Assembly: GCF_014205225.1 (NCBI RefSeq)
Contig: NZ_JACHNB010000001.1
Coordinates: 6,181,501 to 6,245,500 of the forward strand
DNA from: Actinoplanes octamycinicus
Lineage (GTDB): Bacteria > Actinomycetota > Actinomycetes > Mycobacteriales > Micromonosporaceae
Length of the DNA: 64,000 nt
Direction: 5' to 3'
Below are positions 32,713 through 40,302 of this stretch, in pieces. The notes under the pieces were generated by a model that saw only the letters and a program-made list of their open reading frames with translations, was not told where the DNA came from and did no database searches. The position numbers and the translations under genes are program-made. Each line of letters begins with the position of its first letter. The stretch's first letter is position 1.

Positions 32713-32961
32713 ATGGACCAGTGGGGCCGACTGGAGAACGACAACCGCCGCCGGATCGAGCAGCAGCGCGCGGACCAGGCCGACTACATTCGCCGTTACG
32801 GCGGGATGGAGATGCCGGACGTCCCGAAGCTGCCCGACCCACCGCCCACCAAGGCGCGGGCCGTGGTCGGCGCGATCACCTTGCTGGGCCTGAACCTGAT
32901 GGTGTTCGTACTCTGCGGGGCCAGTGTCTACGTGTTCTTCGCTCGCATGCCCCACCCCTGA
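32713..32961 (+). CDS. Small single-pass membrane protein
   Basis: This encodes 82 residues. The start MDQWGRLENDNRRRIEQQRA has GGAGG seven bases upstream. A charged helical N-terminus and a Pro-rich segment (VPKLPDPPP) precede one transmembrane helix (about 53-75). The family is not known. It is followed by a 14-bp hairpin terminator facing the GH16 gene. Confidence 0.6.
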   Translation: MDQWGRLENDNRRRIEQQRADQADYIRRYGGMEMPDVPKLPDPPPTKARAVVGAITLLGLNLMVFVLCGASVYVFFARMPHP

Positions 32962-33041
32962 CCCGGCGCCTGTCCCGCTCAGCGGCGCGCGAAGCCGGCT
33001 GAGCCCGGCCACGGTCCTGGCCGCCATAGGAGATGCCGCAC

Positions 33042-33072
33042 CTCGGCCGGTCCTGCGGCAGGACCGGCCGAG
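33042..33072. terminator. Bidirectional hairpin terminator
   Basis: A perfect 14-bp stem CTCGGCCGGTCCTG/CAGGACCGGCCGAG with a three-base loop lies nine bases beyond the GH16 stop (33081, minus) and after the small membrane gene (32961, plus). Confidence 0.85.
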
Positions 33073-33080
33073 CCACCCGG

Positions 33081-33854
33081 TCAGTACCTGGTGTACTTCA
33101 CCCAGTCGTAGCCGGCGGTCAGCCGGCGGCCCGGGTAGGTGAACGGCTGCAGCCAGCTGTCGACGCCGATGCCCGGCCAGAGATTCATCATGATCCGCTG
33201 TGGGTGGGTGGGCAGCGGGCCGCGCGAGCCGTTCTCCTGGTGGACCAGGCGGCCGTCGACGAACCAGTTGATGGTGCCGCCGTTCCACCACTCGAACGCG
33301 TAGTCGTGGTAGCCGGCCGCGGCGTCGAAGCCCAGGTTGATCAGGCGCTCGTGGCCGCCGACCCCGTTGGTGAAGTAGTTGACCTGCATCTGGGTGGTGT
33401 TCTTGCCGAGGATCTCCACGTCGATCTCGTCCCACGGCTGGCCGTCGCTGGGCCCGGTGTAGGTGAAGAACGAGGTCACCGTGCCGGGATTCTTGACCGC
33501 CTTGAGCCGCGCCTCGAACCGGCCGTAGGAGTACAGGTCGGTGGTGCGGTACTCGCCGGAGGCGTACGGCTTCCCGGCGCAGCCGCCCGGACAGGTCTGG
33601 GTGTCCAGGTTGAGGCTCATCGCCCCGCCGCCGAAGGTGACGTGGTCGGCGCGCCAGCCGACGTTGAACATGCTGCCGTTGCTGTAGCCGTCGGCCTTGT
33701 ACCAGCGGCCGGTGTCGAAGCCGTTGAAGTTGTCGGTGAAGCTCGGGCCGATGGCGGCCTGGGCCGGCACGGCGCCGGGGCCGGTCAGCGCGGCGGCGAT
33801 GCCGAGGGCGGCGGCGGTCAGCGCCCGGCGGGCACGGGAACGGGTGATCAGCAC
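33081..33854 (-). CDS. Secreted GH16 family glucanase
   Basis: This encodes 257 residues from a GTG at 33854 with GGAGA upstream. The signal peptide ends near PAQAAIG. The domain shows the GH16 catalytic motif DEIDVEILG with Glu143 (nucleophile), Asp145 and Glu147 (acid/base). YGRFEARLKAVKNPGTVTSF, FEWWNGGTINWFVDGRLVHQ and MMNLWPG are also family signatures of lichenase/xyloglucanase-like beta-jelly rolls. The size is that of a single catalytic domain without a binding module. The promoter at 33933-33960 and operator at 33912-33925 put it under the nearby LacI repressor, probably with the GH26 gene. Confidence 0.92.
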   Translation of the reverse strand: MLITRSRARRALTAAALGIAAALTGPGAVPAQAAIGPSFTDNFNGFDTGRWYKADGYSNGSMFNVGWRADHVTFGGGAMSLNLDTQTCPGGCAGKPYASGEYRTTDLYSYGRFEARLKAVKNPGTVTSFFTYTGPSDGQPWDEIDVEILGKNTTQMQVNYFTNGVGGHERLINLGFDAAAGYHDYAFEWWNGGTINWFVDGRLVHQENGSRGPLPTHPQRIMMNLWPGIGVDSWLQPFTYPGRRLTAGYDWVKYTRY

Positions 33855-33911
33855 AGTCGTCTCCGGGGGATGTCGGTCGTGCTCGATGGGCAGGGGGAGT
33901 GGGCCCAAGTC

Positions 33912-33925
33912 TGGAAGCGCTTCCA
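33912..33925. promoter_or_regulatory. LacI-type operator of the GH16 gene
   Basis: TGGAAGCGCTTCCA is a perfect 14-base palindrome with the central CG of LacI-family operators. It sits 7 bases downstream of the -10 of the GH16 promoter, covering the expected transcription start. The same 12-base core occurs at 34023-34034. Confidence 0.85.
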
Positions 33926-33932
33926 AATGGAG

Positions 33933-33960
33933 TGTGTAACCCGCCGTTAACGATTGTCAA
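33933..33960 (-). promoter_or_regulatory. Promoter of the GH16 gene
   Basis: On the minus strand, TTGACA (33960-33955) and TACACA (33938-33933) are separated by 16 bases, a good vegetative-type promoter. The operator lies just downstream. Confidence 0.65.
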
Positions 33961-33987
33961 TGACCATCTCGGCGAGCGTTCCACGGC

Positions 33988-34016
33988 TTTACATAGATCG
34001 CCGTCGGTCGTACCTT
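33988..34016 (+). promoter_or_regulatory. Promoter of the GH26 gene
   Basis: TTTACA (33988-33993) and TACCTT (34011-34016) are separated by exactly 17 bases. The operator at 34023-34034 begins six bases after the -10. Confidence 0.7.
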
Positions 34017-34022
34017 GTGGCC

Positions 34023-34034
34023 GGAAGCGCTTCC
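34023..34034. promoter_or_regulatory. LacI-type operator of the GH26 gene
   Basis: GGAAGCGCTTCC is a perfect 12-base palindrome at the expected start of transcription of the GH26 gene. It is identical in its core to the operator at 33912-33925. Confidence 0.85.
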
Positions 34035-34052
34035 AATCCGTAGGGAGTCAAC

Positions 34053-35075
34053 ATGCGCAGACGAGTACTGCTGGGCGCGGCGGCAGCCGCGGCGACGCTG
34101 GTGGTGTCCGACACCGGCACCGCGCACGCCGCACCCGCCGGCACCCGCTTCCTGGGCGTCTTCCGGGAGGGGGAGCCAACGGCGATCGCCGCCGAGACGC
34201 GCACCCGGTACGCCGTCACCCCGGCCAGCGTGATGTGGTTCGACAGCTGGGCCAGCGGCCGCCCGTTCCCGGTGGCCGAGGCCAAGGCGCTCTGGCGGCG
34301 CGGCATCATGCCGCACTACACGTGGGAGCCGTGGAACACCGCGCTCGGCCCCGCCGACCCGGCGCAGATCCACCTGCGGGACATCCTCGACGGCGCCTGG
34401 GACGGCTACCTCACGGCGCGGGCCCGGGAGTTCGCCGCCGTCCGGCTGCCGATCCTGGTCCGCTGGGGACACGAGTTCAACGGCAACTGGTACCCGTGGG
34501 GCATCGCCAACAACGATCAAGACCCTTCGCTGTACGTCCGGGCGTACCGGCACGTCCACGACCTGGTGGAGGCGAGCGGGGCGCGCAACGTGCAGTGGGT
34601 GTGGGCGTTCAACAACGGCTCCGCACCGGACGAGCCGTACAACGACCCGGCCGCCGCGTACCCGGGCGACGGCTACGTCGACTGGGTCGGCATCGACGGG
34701 TACAACTGGGGATTCGGGCCGTCCTGGGATCCGGCCGGTGACCACTGGACCGGCTTCGACGAGACGTTCGCTGCCGCGTACGCGAAGGCTCGGGTCATCG
34801 CGCCGAAGCGGCCGGTGATGCTCGGCGAGTTCGCGTCCAGCGAGGACGGCGGCGACAAGGCGCAATGGCTGCGGGACATGGACGCGAGGCTGCGCTCGGG
34901 CGCCTACCCGGACCTGAAGCTGCTCACCTACTTCGACCTGACCAAGGAGGAGCCCTGGTCGCCGGACTCGTCGCCGGCCGCTCTCGCCGCGTTCACCTCC
35001 TGGGTGCACCGCCGCTACCTGACCGGGCACGGCCACGAGCTGGCCCGGGTGGCCGCCCGGTACGCCTGCTCCTGA
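34053..35075 (+). CDS. Secreted GH26-like beta-mannanase/glycosidase
   Basis: This encodes 340 residues with a twin-Arg-like signal (MRRRVLLGAAAAAATLVVSD). A TIM-barrel GH26 pattern follows: VMWFDSWASGRPFP, VRWGHEFNGNWYPWG with acid/base Glu141, WVGIDGYNWG, and MLGEFASSED with nucleophile Glu259. GH26 enzymes are mostly endo-beta-mannanases, some beta-1,3-xylanase or glucanase, so the substrate is uncertain. There is no carbohydrate-binding module. TAGGGAG upstream fixes the ATG. The gene is divergent from GH16 with mirrored promoters and operators, so both are probably induced by the same sugar. Confidence 0.88.
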   Translation: MRRRVLLGAAAAAATLVVSDTGTAHAAPAGTRFLGVFREGEPTAIAAETRTRYAVTPASVMWFDSWASGRPFPVAEAKALWRRGIMPHYTWEPWNTALGPADPAQIHLRDILDGAWDGYLTARAREFAAVRLPILVRWGHEFNGNWYPWGIANNDQDPSLYVRAYRHVHDLVEASGARNVQWVWAFNNGSAPDEPYNDPAAAYPGDGYVDWVGIDGYNWGFGPSWDPAGDHWTGFDETFAAAYAKARVIAPKRPVMLGEFASSEDGGDKAQWLRDMDARLRSGAYPDLKLLTYFDLTKEEPWSPDSSPAALAAFTSWVHRRYLTGHGHELARVAARYACS

Positions 35076-35120
35076 CCCGCGGTCGCGGAAGGTCGCCGGT
35101 GGCGGACAGCCTTGCCGGGG

Positions 35121-36134
35121 TCAGGCGGACTCCCGGACCACCAGCCTCGTCGGCAGGATGAACGACTCCGGCTGCGCGCCGTCCAGCAGGTCGACCAGCA
35201 TCCGGGCGGCCTCCCGGCCCAGCGCCTGCACCGGCTGGTGGACGGTGGTGAGCTTCGGGTCGGTGTGCACCGCGACCGGCAGGTCGTCGAAGCCGGCCAC
35301 CGCCACGTCACCGGGCACCGTGCGGCCGGACTCGCGCAGCACCCGCAGGGCGCCGGCTGCCATGTTGTCGTTCGCGGCGACCACGGCGTCCAGGTCCGGG
35401 TGCCTGCTCAGCAGCGCGCGCATCGCCCCGGCGCCGCCGTCCTCCAGGAAGTCGCCGGGCTCGACCGCGTACGGTTCGAGCCCGGCCAGCAGCAGCGCCT
35501 CGGCGTAACCGCGCCGGCGCTCCCGGCCGACCGCGGTGTCCTCCGGCCCGGTGATCATGGCGATCCGGCGGCGCCCGGCGCGCAGCAGGTGCTCGGTCAC
35601 CGCCCGCGACCCGCCGGCGTTGTCCACGTCGACGTAGAACGGCGGCGTCCCGTGCATCGGCAGCCCGACGAAGACGGTCGGCACCCCGGACTGGGCGGCG
35701 ATGTCGATCAGCGGGTCGTCGCCGCGCATCGCCACCAGCATCACCCCGTCGGCGCCGCGGGTCTGCAGGAACGCCTTCAGCCGCTGCCGGCCGTGCACCG
35801 GCGTGGCCAGGCTGAGCATCAGATGGAGGTCGGTCTTCTCCAGCGCCGCCGACGCGCCGACGATGATCTGCGCGAAGAACGGGTCGCCGAACACCTCCGG
35901 CCCCTCCCCGGAGACGGCCAGGACCACCACCCCGGTCTGCTGGGTGACCAGGGCGCGCGCCGCCCGGTTCGGGGTGTAGCCGAGCTCGCGGATCGCTTTC
36001 TCGACGGCTTCGCGCTTGGCGCGGCTCACGTGCGGCCCGTTGTTGACCACACGGGACACCACGGTGCGCGACACACCGGCCCGCTCAGCCACCTCGTCCA
36101 GCGTCGGCGGCCGCGACCGCCCCGGTGACGGCAT
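35121..36134 (-). CDS. LacI-family transcriptional repressor
   Basis: This encodes 337 residues. The N-terminal helix-turn-helix with hinge reads TLDEVAERAGVSRTVVSRVV, then GYTPNRAARALVTQQTGVV. The periplasmic-binding-like core includes ITGPEDTAVGRERRRGYAEAL and FDDLPVAVHTDPKLTTVHQP. It probably binds the two GGAAGCGCTTCC palindromes of the adjacent GH16/GH26 region and is released by an oligosaccharide. Upstream of its own start an imperfect AAACGGTTT dyad (36171-36179) might serve autoregulation. It is convergent with the GH26 gene. Confidence 0.92.
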   Translation of the reverse strand: MPSPGRSRPPTLDEVAERAGVSRTVVSRVVNNGPHVSRAKREAVEKAIRELGYTPNRAARALVTQQTGVVVLAVSGEGPEVFGDPFFAQIIVGASAALEKTDLHLMLSLATPVHGRQRLKAFLQTRGADGVMLVAMRGDDPLIDIAAQSGVPTVFVGLPMHGTPPFYVDVDNAGGSRAVTEHLLRAGRRRIAMITGPEDTAVGRERRRGYAEALLLAGLEPYAVEPGDFLEDGGAGAMRALLSRHPDLDAVVAANDNMAAGALRVLRESGRTVPGDVAVAGFDDLPVAVHTDPKLTTVHQPVQALGREAARMLVDLLDGAQPESFILPTRLVVRESA

Positions 36135-36219
36135 GGCGTGGTCCCCTCGGTCGAGCCGATCACCAGGGGGAAACGGTTTGCCGACCTGGCTCCGGGCGAT
36201 CCTAGCCGACCGGGCCGGA

Positions 36220-36248
36220 GGCGGGGCGCCGGAAGCCGGCGCCCCGCC
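36220..36248 (-). terminator. Hairpin after the BTRD1 gene
   Basis: A perfect 13-bp stem (36220-36232 with 36236-36248) with loop AAG begins nine bases beyond the minus-strand stop at 36257. Confidence 0.85.
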
Positions 36249-36256
36249 CGGCGTGC

Positions 36257-37834
36257 CTATTCCACCCAGGGGCGGGGCTGGTTGACGATCTCGGCGCGCA
36301 GGAACACGTCGTACTTGCCCTCGCCCTTGCCGTCGATCCAGAACTTGTGGGTGTAGGGCTCGTTCGTGCCCGGCACCATGCCCTGGACCGGCGGCTGAGC
36401 GTAGCCCTTGGCGAACAGCGTCTCGCCGTGCTCGCCGACGTAGTCGTCGGCCAGGCCGAGGCCCTCGACCAGACCGCCGGCGATCAGGCTGCCGATCGGG
36501 CCGCCGACCACCATGCCGGCGATGGCGGCCGCCGGGGTGAGCCCGCTGCCCGGTGCGGCGGCGCTGGCCATGTCGTAGATCGCGGCGCCCTGGGCGGCGG
36601 CCGCGGCGGCCTTCTGCATGGCCGCGTCGACCTTCTTGCGGGCCTCCGACGGGGAGCCCTCGTCGTTCTCCATCACCGCCACGTGCAGCGCGCTGGTGAC
36701 CACCGGCTGGAAGTCGGTGACCACGGCCGGCGTGGACCGCACGTCGTTCTTGTCCACGTCGCTGAACTTGAACATCTGGGTGGCCGAGCGGCCCAGCCCG
36801 CCCCAGGAGACGATGAAGTACGGCTCGTCGCTGCCGGACAGCTCGCTGGACTCGCCCCAGCACTGGAAGCCGAGGAACCAGATCCGCAGGTGCTGGTCGA
36901 TGATGATCTCCGGGTCGCCGGACGCGCCGGCGGTGATGTGCCCGCCGGTCATCTGCCAGCGGCCGGTCCCGGCGGTCACGCTCACCGCCCCGGTCGGCAG
37001 GCCCAGCTTGCTGGTCACGCCGCCGGTACGCTCGTACGCTTCGAGCGCCTTGCGGGCCACGACGTCGCTGCGGTTCACCATCGCGGTCAGCGACTGCAGC
37101 CGCCAGCCCTGCTGCCACAGCTCGTCGTAGCGTTTGCGGTACTGCTCGTAGGTCGCCCCGTAGAGCTGGAACTCGCCGGTGCTGGCTGGCCGCCAGACCG
37201 CGGTGTAGCGGGTGTGCCCGCCGACCACGTACGGCTGCAGCAGCTTCAGGCGCCAGCCCTGCTTCCACAGCTCGTCGTACTTCGCCCGGTACGTCTCGTA
37301 GCTGACGTCGTACATCTGGATCTCGCCGTCGGTCGACGGCCGCCACACCGCGGTGTAGCGGACCTGGTCGCCGGGCAGCACGAACGGCTGCAGCGCCTTG
37401 AGCCGCCAGCCCTGCTTCCACAGTTCGTCGTACTTCTTGCGGAAGTCGGCGTAGGTCCACCCGTACACCTGGGTCTCGCCCTCGGTGGACGGCTGCCAGA
37501 CCGCGGTGTAGCGGACCTGGCCGCCGACCACGTACGGCTGGATCAGCTTCAGCCGCCAGCCCTGCTTCCACAGCTCGTCGTACTTGGCGCGGAACGTCTC
37601 GTAGGGCACGTCGTACAGCTGGATCTCGCCCTCGGTGGACTGCCGCCAGACCGCGGTGTAGCGGACCTGGTCGCCGGAGAGCACGAACGGCTGCAGCGAC
37701 TTGAGCCGCCAGCCCTGCTTCCAGAGCTCGTCGTACTTCTTGCGGTAGTCGGCGTAGGTCCACCCGTAGACCTGGATCTCGCCCTCGGTGGAGGGCCGCC
37801 AGACCGCCGAATACCGGATCTCGTCGTTCGCCAT
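36257..37834 (-). CDS. Five-repeat BTRD1 (polyglycine-hydrolase-like) protein with unknown C-terminal domain
   Basis: This encodes 525 residues from ATG 37834 with GGGAGA upstream. Residues 4 to about 235 are five tandem copies of a roughly 45-residue unit (RYTAVWRPSTEGEIQVYGWT, then KKYDELWKQGWRLKSLQPFV), which matches the Bacterial Tandem Repeat Domain 1 family also seen in polyglycine hydrolases. A linker with an LGLPTG word follows. The C-terminal about 230 residues include IWFLGFQCWGES, an Ala-rich helical stretch and a glycine-rich hydrophobic hairpin (AAAIAGMVVGGPIGSLIAGG). There is no signal peptide and no serine-peptidase domain like that of polyglycine hydrolases. The role is unknown; the hydrophobic hairpin hints at membrane contact. 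Confidence 0.75.
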   Translation of the reverse strand: MANDEIRYSAVWRPSTEGEIQVYGWTYADYRKKYDELWKQGWRLKSLQPFVLSGDQVRYTAVWRQSTEGEIQLYDVPYETFRAKYDELWKQGWRLKLIQPYVVGGQVRYTAVWQPSTEGETQVYGWTYADFRKKYDELWKQGWRLKALQPFVLPGDQVRYTAVWRPSTDGEIQMYDVSYETYRAKYDELWKQGWRLKLLQPYVVGGHTRYTAVWRPASTGEFQLYGATYEQYRKRYDELWQQGWRLQSLTAMVNRSDVVARKALEAYERTGGVTSKLGLPTGAVSVTAGTGRWQMTGGHITAGASGDPEIIIDQHLRIWFLGFQCWGESSELSGSDEPYFIVSWGGLGRSATQMFKFSDVDKNDVRSTPAVVTDFQPVVTSALHVAVMENDEGSPSEARKKVDAAMQKAAAAAAQGAAIYDMASAAAPGSGLTPAAAIAGMVVGGPIGSLIAGGLVEGLGLADDYVGEHGETLFAKGYAQPPVQGMVPGTNEPYTHKFWIDGKGEGKYDVFLRAEIVNQPRPWVE

Positions 37835-37990
37835 CTCGGTCTTTTCTCCCACTTCGTCCCGGTGTTGCTGACCCACTCAGGGCACCATCCGGGCCGGGGG
37901 AGCGGCCATACGCAGTTATGCGCATCCCCGTCAGCGCGAGCGTCCGGCGGCCGACAGTTCCGGCGCCGCCACGGCGGTGCAATCAGAGGG

Positions 37991-38743
37991 GTGAACACAC
38001 CTTCGGCCACTGACCTGCGGCGCGTTCTCGACCTGGTCCACGACCTGGACGACGGCCCGGAGAACGAACTGGCCCGGATGGGCGCCATCCTGGGCAGCGA
38101 CATGACCACGCTGAGCACCGTCGACCACGTCGAGGGCCGGCTGGTCGCCGCCCGCAGCACCCCGGACGAGTCGAACTTCATCCGGGTCCCGTCGTTCCAC
38201 CGCGTCTTCACCCTGCACCCGGGCTTCGCCGCGTTCCGGGCCGGCGCCCTGCGCCCCGGCACCTCGACCGCCTGGTCCGACGTGACGAATCTGCGCGAGC
38301 TGCGGCGCAACCCGCTCTACACCGACTTCTTCGCCCCACGCGGCACCCGTGACCAGTTGCTCTGCGTGTTCCGGCTGAACCGCCGGGAGGGCCACCTGCT
38401 GTCCTTCAACCGGTCCCGGCGCGGCTGGACCGGCCGGGACCGCGCGGTGGTCGAGCTGATCTCCGCCCACCTGGCCCGCGCCCTGGCCCGCCGCGCCGAA
38501 CTGACCCGGCTGCGCCGCGCCCTGACCCGCCGCGACACCCTGGACGCGGCGGCGGACCGGCTGGCCGCGCTGACCCCGCGCGAGCGCGAGATCGTCGAGG
38601 AGCTGGGCCGCGGCGCCTCGGACCGGGACATCGCCCGCGCCCTGGGCATCCGGGAACGCACCGTGCACAAGCATCTGGAGCAGGCGTACCGCAAGCTCGG
38701 CGTCAACTCCCGCACCCAGGCCGCGGCCCTGCTCCACGACTGA
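37991..38743 (+). CDS. LuxR-type regulator with N-terminal sensor domain
   Basis: This encodes 250 residues from a GTG at 37991. The N-terminal about 175 residues look like a GAF/PAS-type sensor (GSDMTTLSTVDHVEGRLVAA, DQLLCVFRLNRREGHLLSFN). The C-terminal LuxR helix-turn-helix reads LTPREREIVEELGRGASDRD, then LGIRERTVHKHLEQAYRKLG. There is no receiver phosphorylation site. It is divergent from the BTRD1 gene (157 bases between starts), so it may control it. It is convergent with the DHFR-like gene, with only two bases between stops. Confidence 0.87.
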   Translation: MNTPSATDLRRVLDLVHDLDDGPENELARMGAILGSDMTTLSTVDHVEGRLVAARSTPDESNFIRVPSFHRVFTLHPGFAAFRAGALRPGTSTAWSDVTNLRELRRNPLYTDFFAPRGTRDQLLCVFRLNRREGHLLSFNRSRRGWTGRDRAVVELISAHLARALARRAELTRLRRALTRRDTLDAAADRLAALTPREREIVEELGRGASDRDIARALGIRERTVHKHLEQAYRKLGVNSRTQAAALLHD

Positions 38744-38745
38744 CG

Positions 38746-39327
38746 TCAGCGGCGCACCCGATAGCGCAGGTGCAGCACCCGGTTCCCCGGCACGACCAGG
38801 TCCGGGCCGTCCAGCAGGTGCTGCGCGTCGACGGAGCCGAAGTACCGCTTGCCGGAGCCGAGCACGACGGGGGCGACGTCCATGCGGACCTCGTCGACAA
38901 ACCCCGCGGCGAGCGCCTGGCCGCCGACATCGCCGGCAGCGAATTCGACGGTACGCCCGCCCGCGAGCTCCCGCGCCTTGGCCACCGCCGCCTCGATGCC
39001 GTCGACGAAGTGGAACGGCGCCCGGGGGTCCCAGCCCTCCGGCGCACCCCGGTGACTCACCACGACCACATGGTCGATCCCGCTCGGCGGCGTCCCGTCC
39101 CAGCCGTCGGTGATGTCGAACGAGCGGCGGCCGGCGATGGTCACCCCGATCTCGTCCCAGTAGGGCCGGACGTAGTCGTACGACGCCCGCGACACCTTCA
39201 GCACGCCGCTGTCGTCCAACGGCACGTCACCGCTGACCAGCCACTCGAAGATCGGACCGGGATCGTCGTTCTCGCCCGCGATGAAACCGTCCACCGAGAC
39301 CGACGCGTTCATGACCACTTTCCCCAC
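38746..39327 (-). CDS. Dihydrofolate reductase-like protein (RibD C-terminal type)
   Basis: This encodes 193 residues. It has MGKVVMNASVSVDGFIAGEN, IGVTIAGRRSFDITDGWDGT, DHVVVVSHRG and VGGQALAAGFVDEVRMDVAP, all typical of the RibD C-terminal/YyaP DHFR-like NADPH-reductase family. Members of this stand-alone subgroup have no confirmed substrate. It is probably co-transcribed with the AraC gene upstream (64 bases apart, same strand), an association seen in related genomes. Confidence 0.88.
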   Translation of the reverse strand: MGKVVMNASVSVDGFIAGENDDPGPIFEWLVSGDVPLDDSGVLKVSRASYDYVRPYWDEIGVTIAGRRSFDITDGWDGTPPSGIDHVVVVSHRGAPEGWDPRAPFHFVDGIEAAVAKARELAGGRTVEFAAGDVGGQALAAGFVDEVRMDVAPVVLGSGKRYFGSVDAQHLLDGPDLVVPGNRVLHLRYRVRR

Positions 39328-39391
39328 GGATTCCTCCTCTGCTCGCCGGTCCCCAGTCTGGTGCGGCGCGAGCTGCCGTTCTTGTACGAAA

Positions 39392-40231
39392 TCAATCGGC
39401 GGGGAGCGGCCAGCCCTCCAGGGCGTGGCCGGGATGATCGCGCAGGAATCGCCGCCGGACCTCCACGTACCGGGTCGGCGTGAGGCCGGTGAACTCGCGG
39501 AACTCGCGGACGAAGTGGGCCTGGTCGAAGTAGCCCGCGCCGGCGGCGACGTCTCGCCAGTCGATCGGGGCGGTGACGTCGAGCGCCAGCACGGTGAAGC
39601 TGAAGCGGTAGCTGCGAGCCAGCCGTTTCGGCGTGACCCCGACCACGGCCTTGAACCGCTTCGCCAGGTACGTGCTGCTGGCGCGGGCCGCCACCCCGAT
39701 GTCGCTGATCGGCACCGTCCCGCCGCTCGCCGCGACCGCGCTGCTCAGTTCGCGGACCAGGTCGAGGCCGTCGATCACCCGCAGCCGCCGGACCAGTTCC
39801 TCCTGGAGCACCGTCAGCATGTCGTCCGGAGCGTCGGCCGAGGTCAACCGGTGTCGCAGCGCGGCGGCAGCGGGCCGGCCCCAGATCTGTTCCACGGTCG
39901 CCGGCCGGTCGCACAACTCGGCCGCGGGCATCGGCAGGAACGGCGCCAGGCCCCACGGCTTGAAGTGCACGCCCACCGACCGGGTCGGGGTCGGGTAGCT
40001 GAACTCCCAGGCACGCGTGGGCGTGGCGACCGCGCAGCCGTCGGCGTGGCCGGCGGCGTCGTCGGCGGTGCCCGCGCGGATGAGGAAGGGCGCACCCAGG
40101 TTGACGATCAGCAAAGGGGCGGGCGCCGCCGGCAGCAGCAACCGGGAGTACGGCGGGACGCCCTCCAGGTAGTAGAGGTCGTCGATCAGCCCGTCCAGCG
40201 GCGGCCCGGGCGCCCTGGCCACATACTTCAC
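39392..40231 (-). CDS. AraC-family regulator with DUF6597-like sensor
   Basis: This encodes 279 residues from a GTG at 40231 (VKYVARAPGPPLDGLIDDLY), chosen because related proteins begin M-K-Y-V; earlier ATGs at 40264 and 40252 exist. The sensor half contains LLIVNLGAPFLIRAG and VGVHFKPWGLAPFLPMP. The helix-turn-helix half has VPISDIGVAARASSTYLAKRF and WRDVAAGAGYFDQAHFVREF. It sits upstream of the DHFR-like gene and divergent from the spore-photoproduct-lyase-like gene. Confidence 0.85.
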   Translation of the reverse strand: MKYVARAPGPPLDGLIDDLYYLEGVPPYSRLLLPAAPAPLLIVNLGAPFLIRAGTADDAAGHADGCAVATPTRAWEFSYPTPTRSVGVHFKPWGLAPFLPMPAAELCDRPATVEQIWGRPAAAALRHRLTSADAPDDMLTVLQEELVRRLRVIDGLDLVRELSSAVAASGGTVPISDIGVAARASSTYLAKRFKAVVGVTPKRLARSYRFSFTVLALDVTAPIDWRDVAAGAGYFDQAHFVREFREFTGLTPTRYVEVRRRFLRDHPGHALEGWPLPAD

Positions 40232-40302
40232 GCCGCCATCATCGCCGACAGCCATCCGGTCCACGGCCGGTAGAGGCCGGCGTCCCGGGGTATGTCGCCG
40301 GG

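Noticed and set aside
35121..37982. A 953-residue leftward frame covering the LacI gene and the BTRD1 gene region
   Set aside because: Only the last 337 residues (LacI) are real; the rest is a frame-shifted reading of the BTRD1 gene, and a terminator separates the two.
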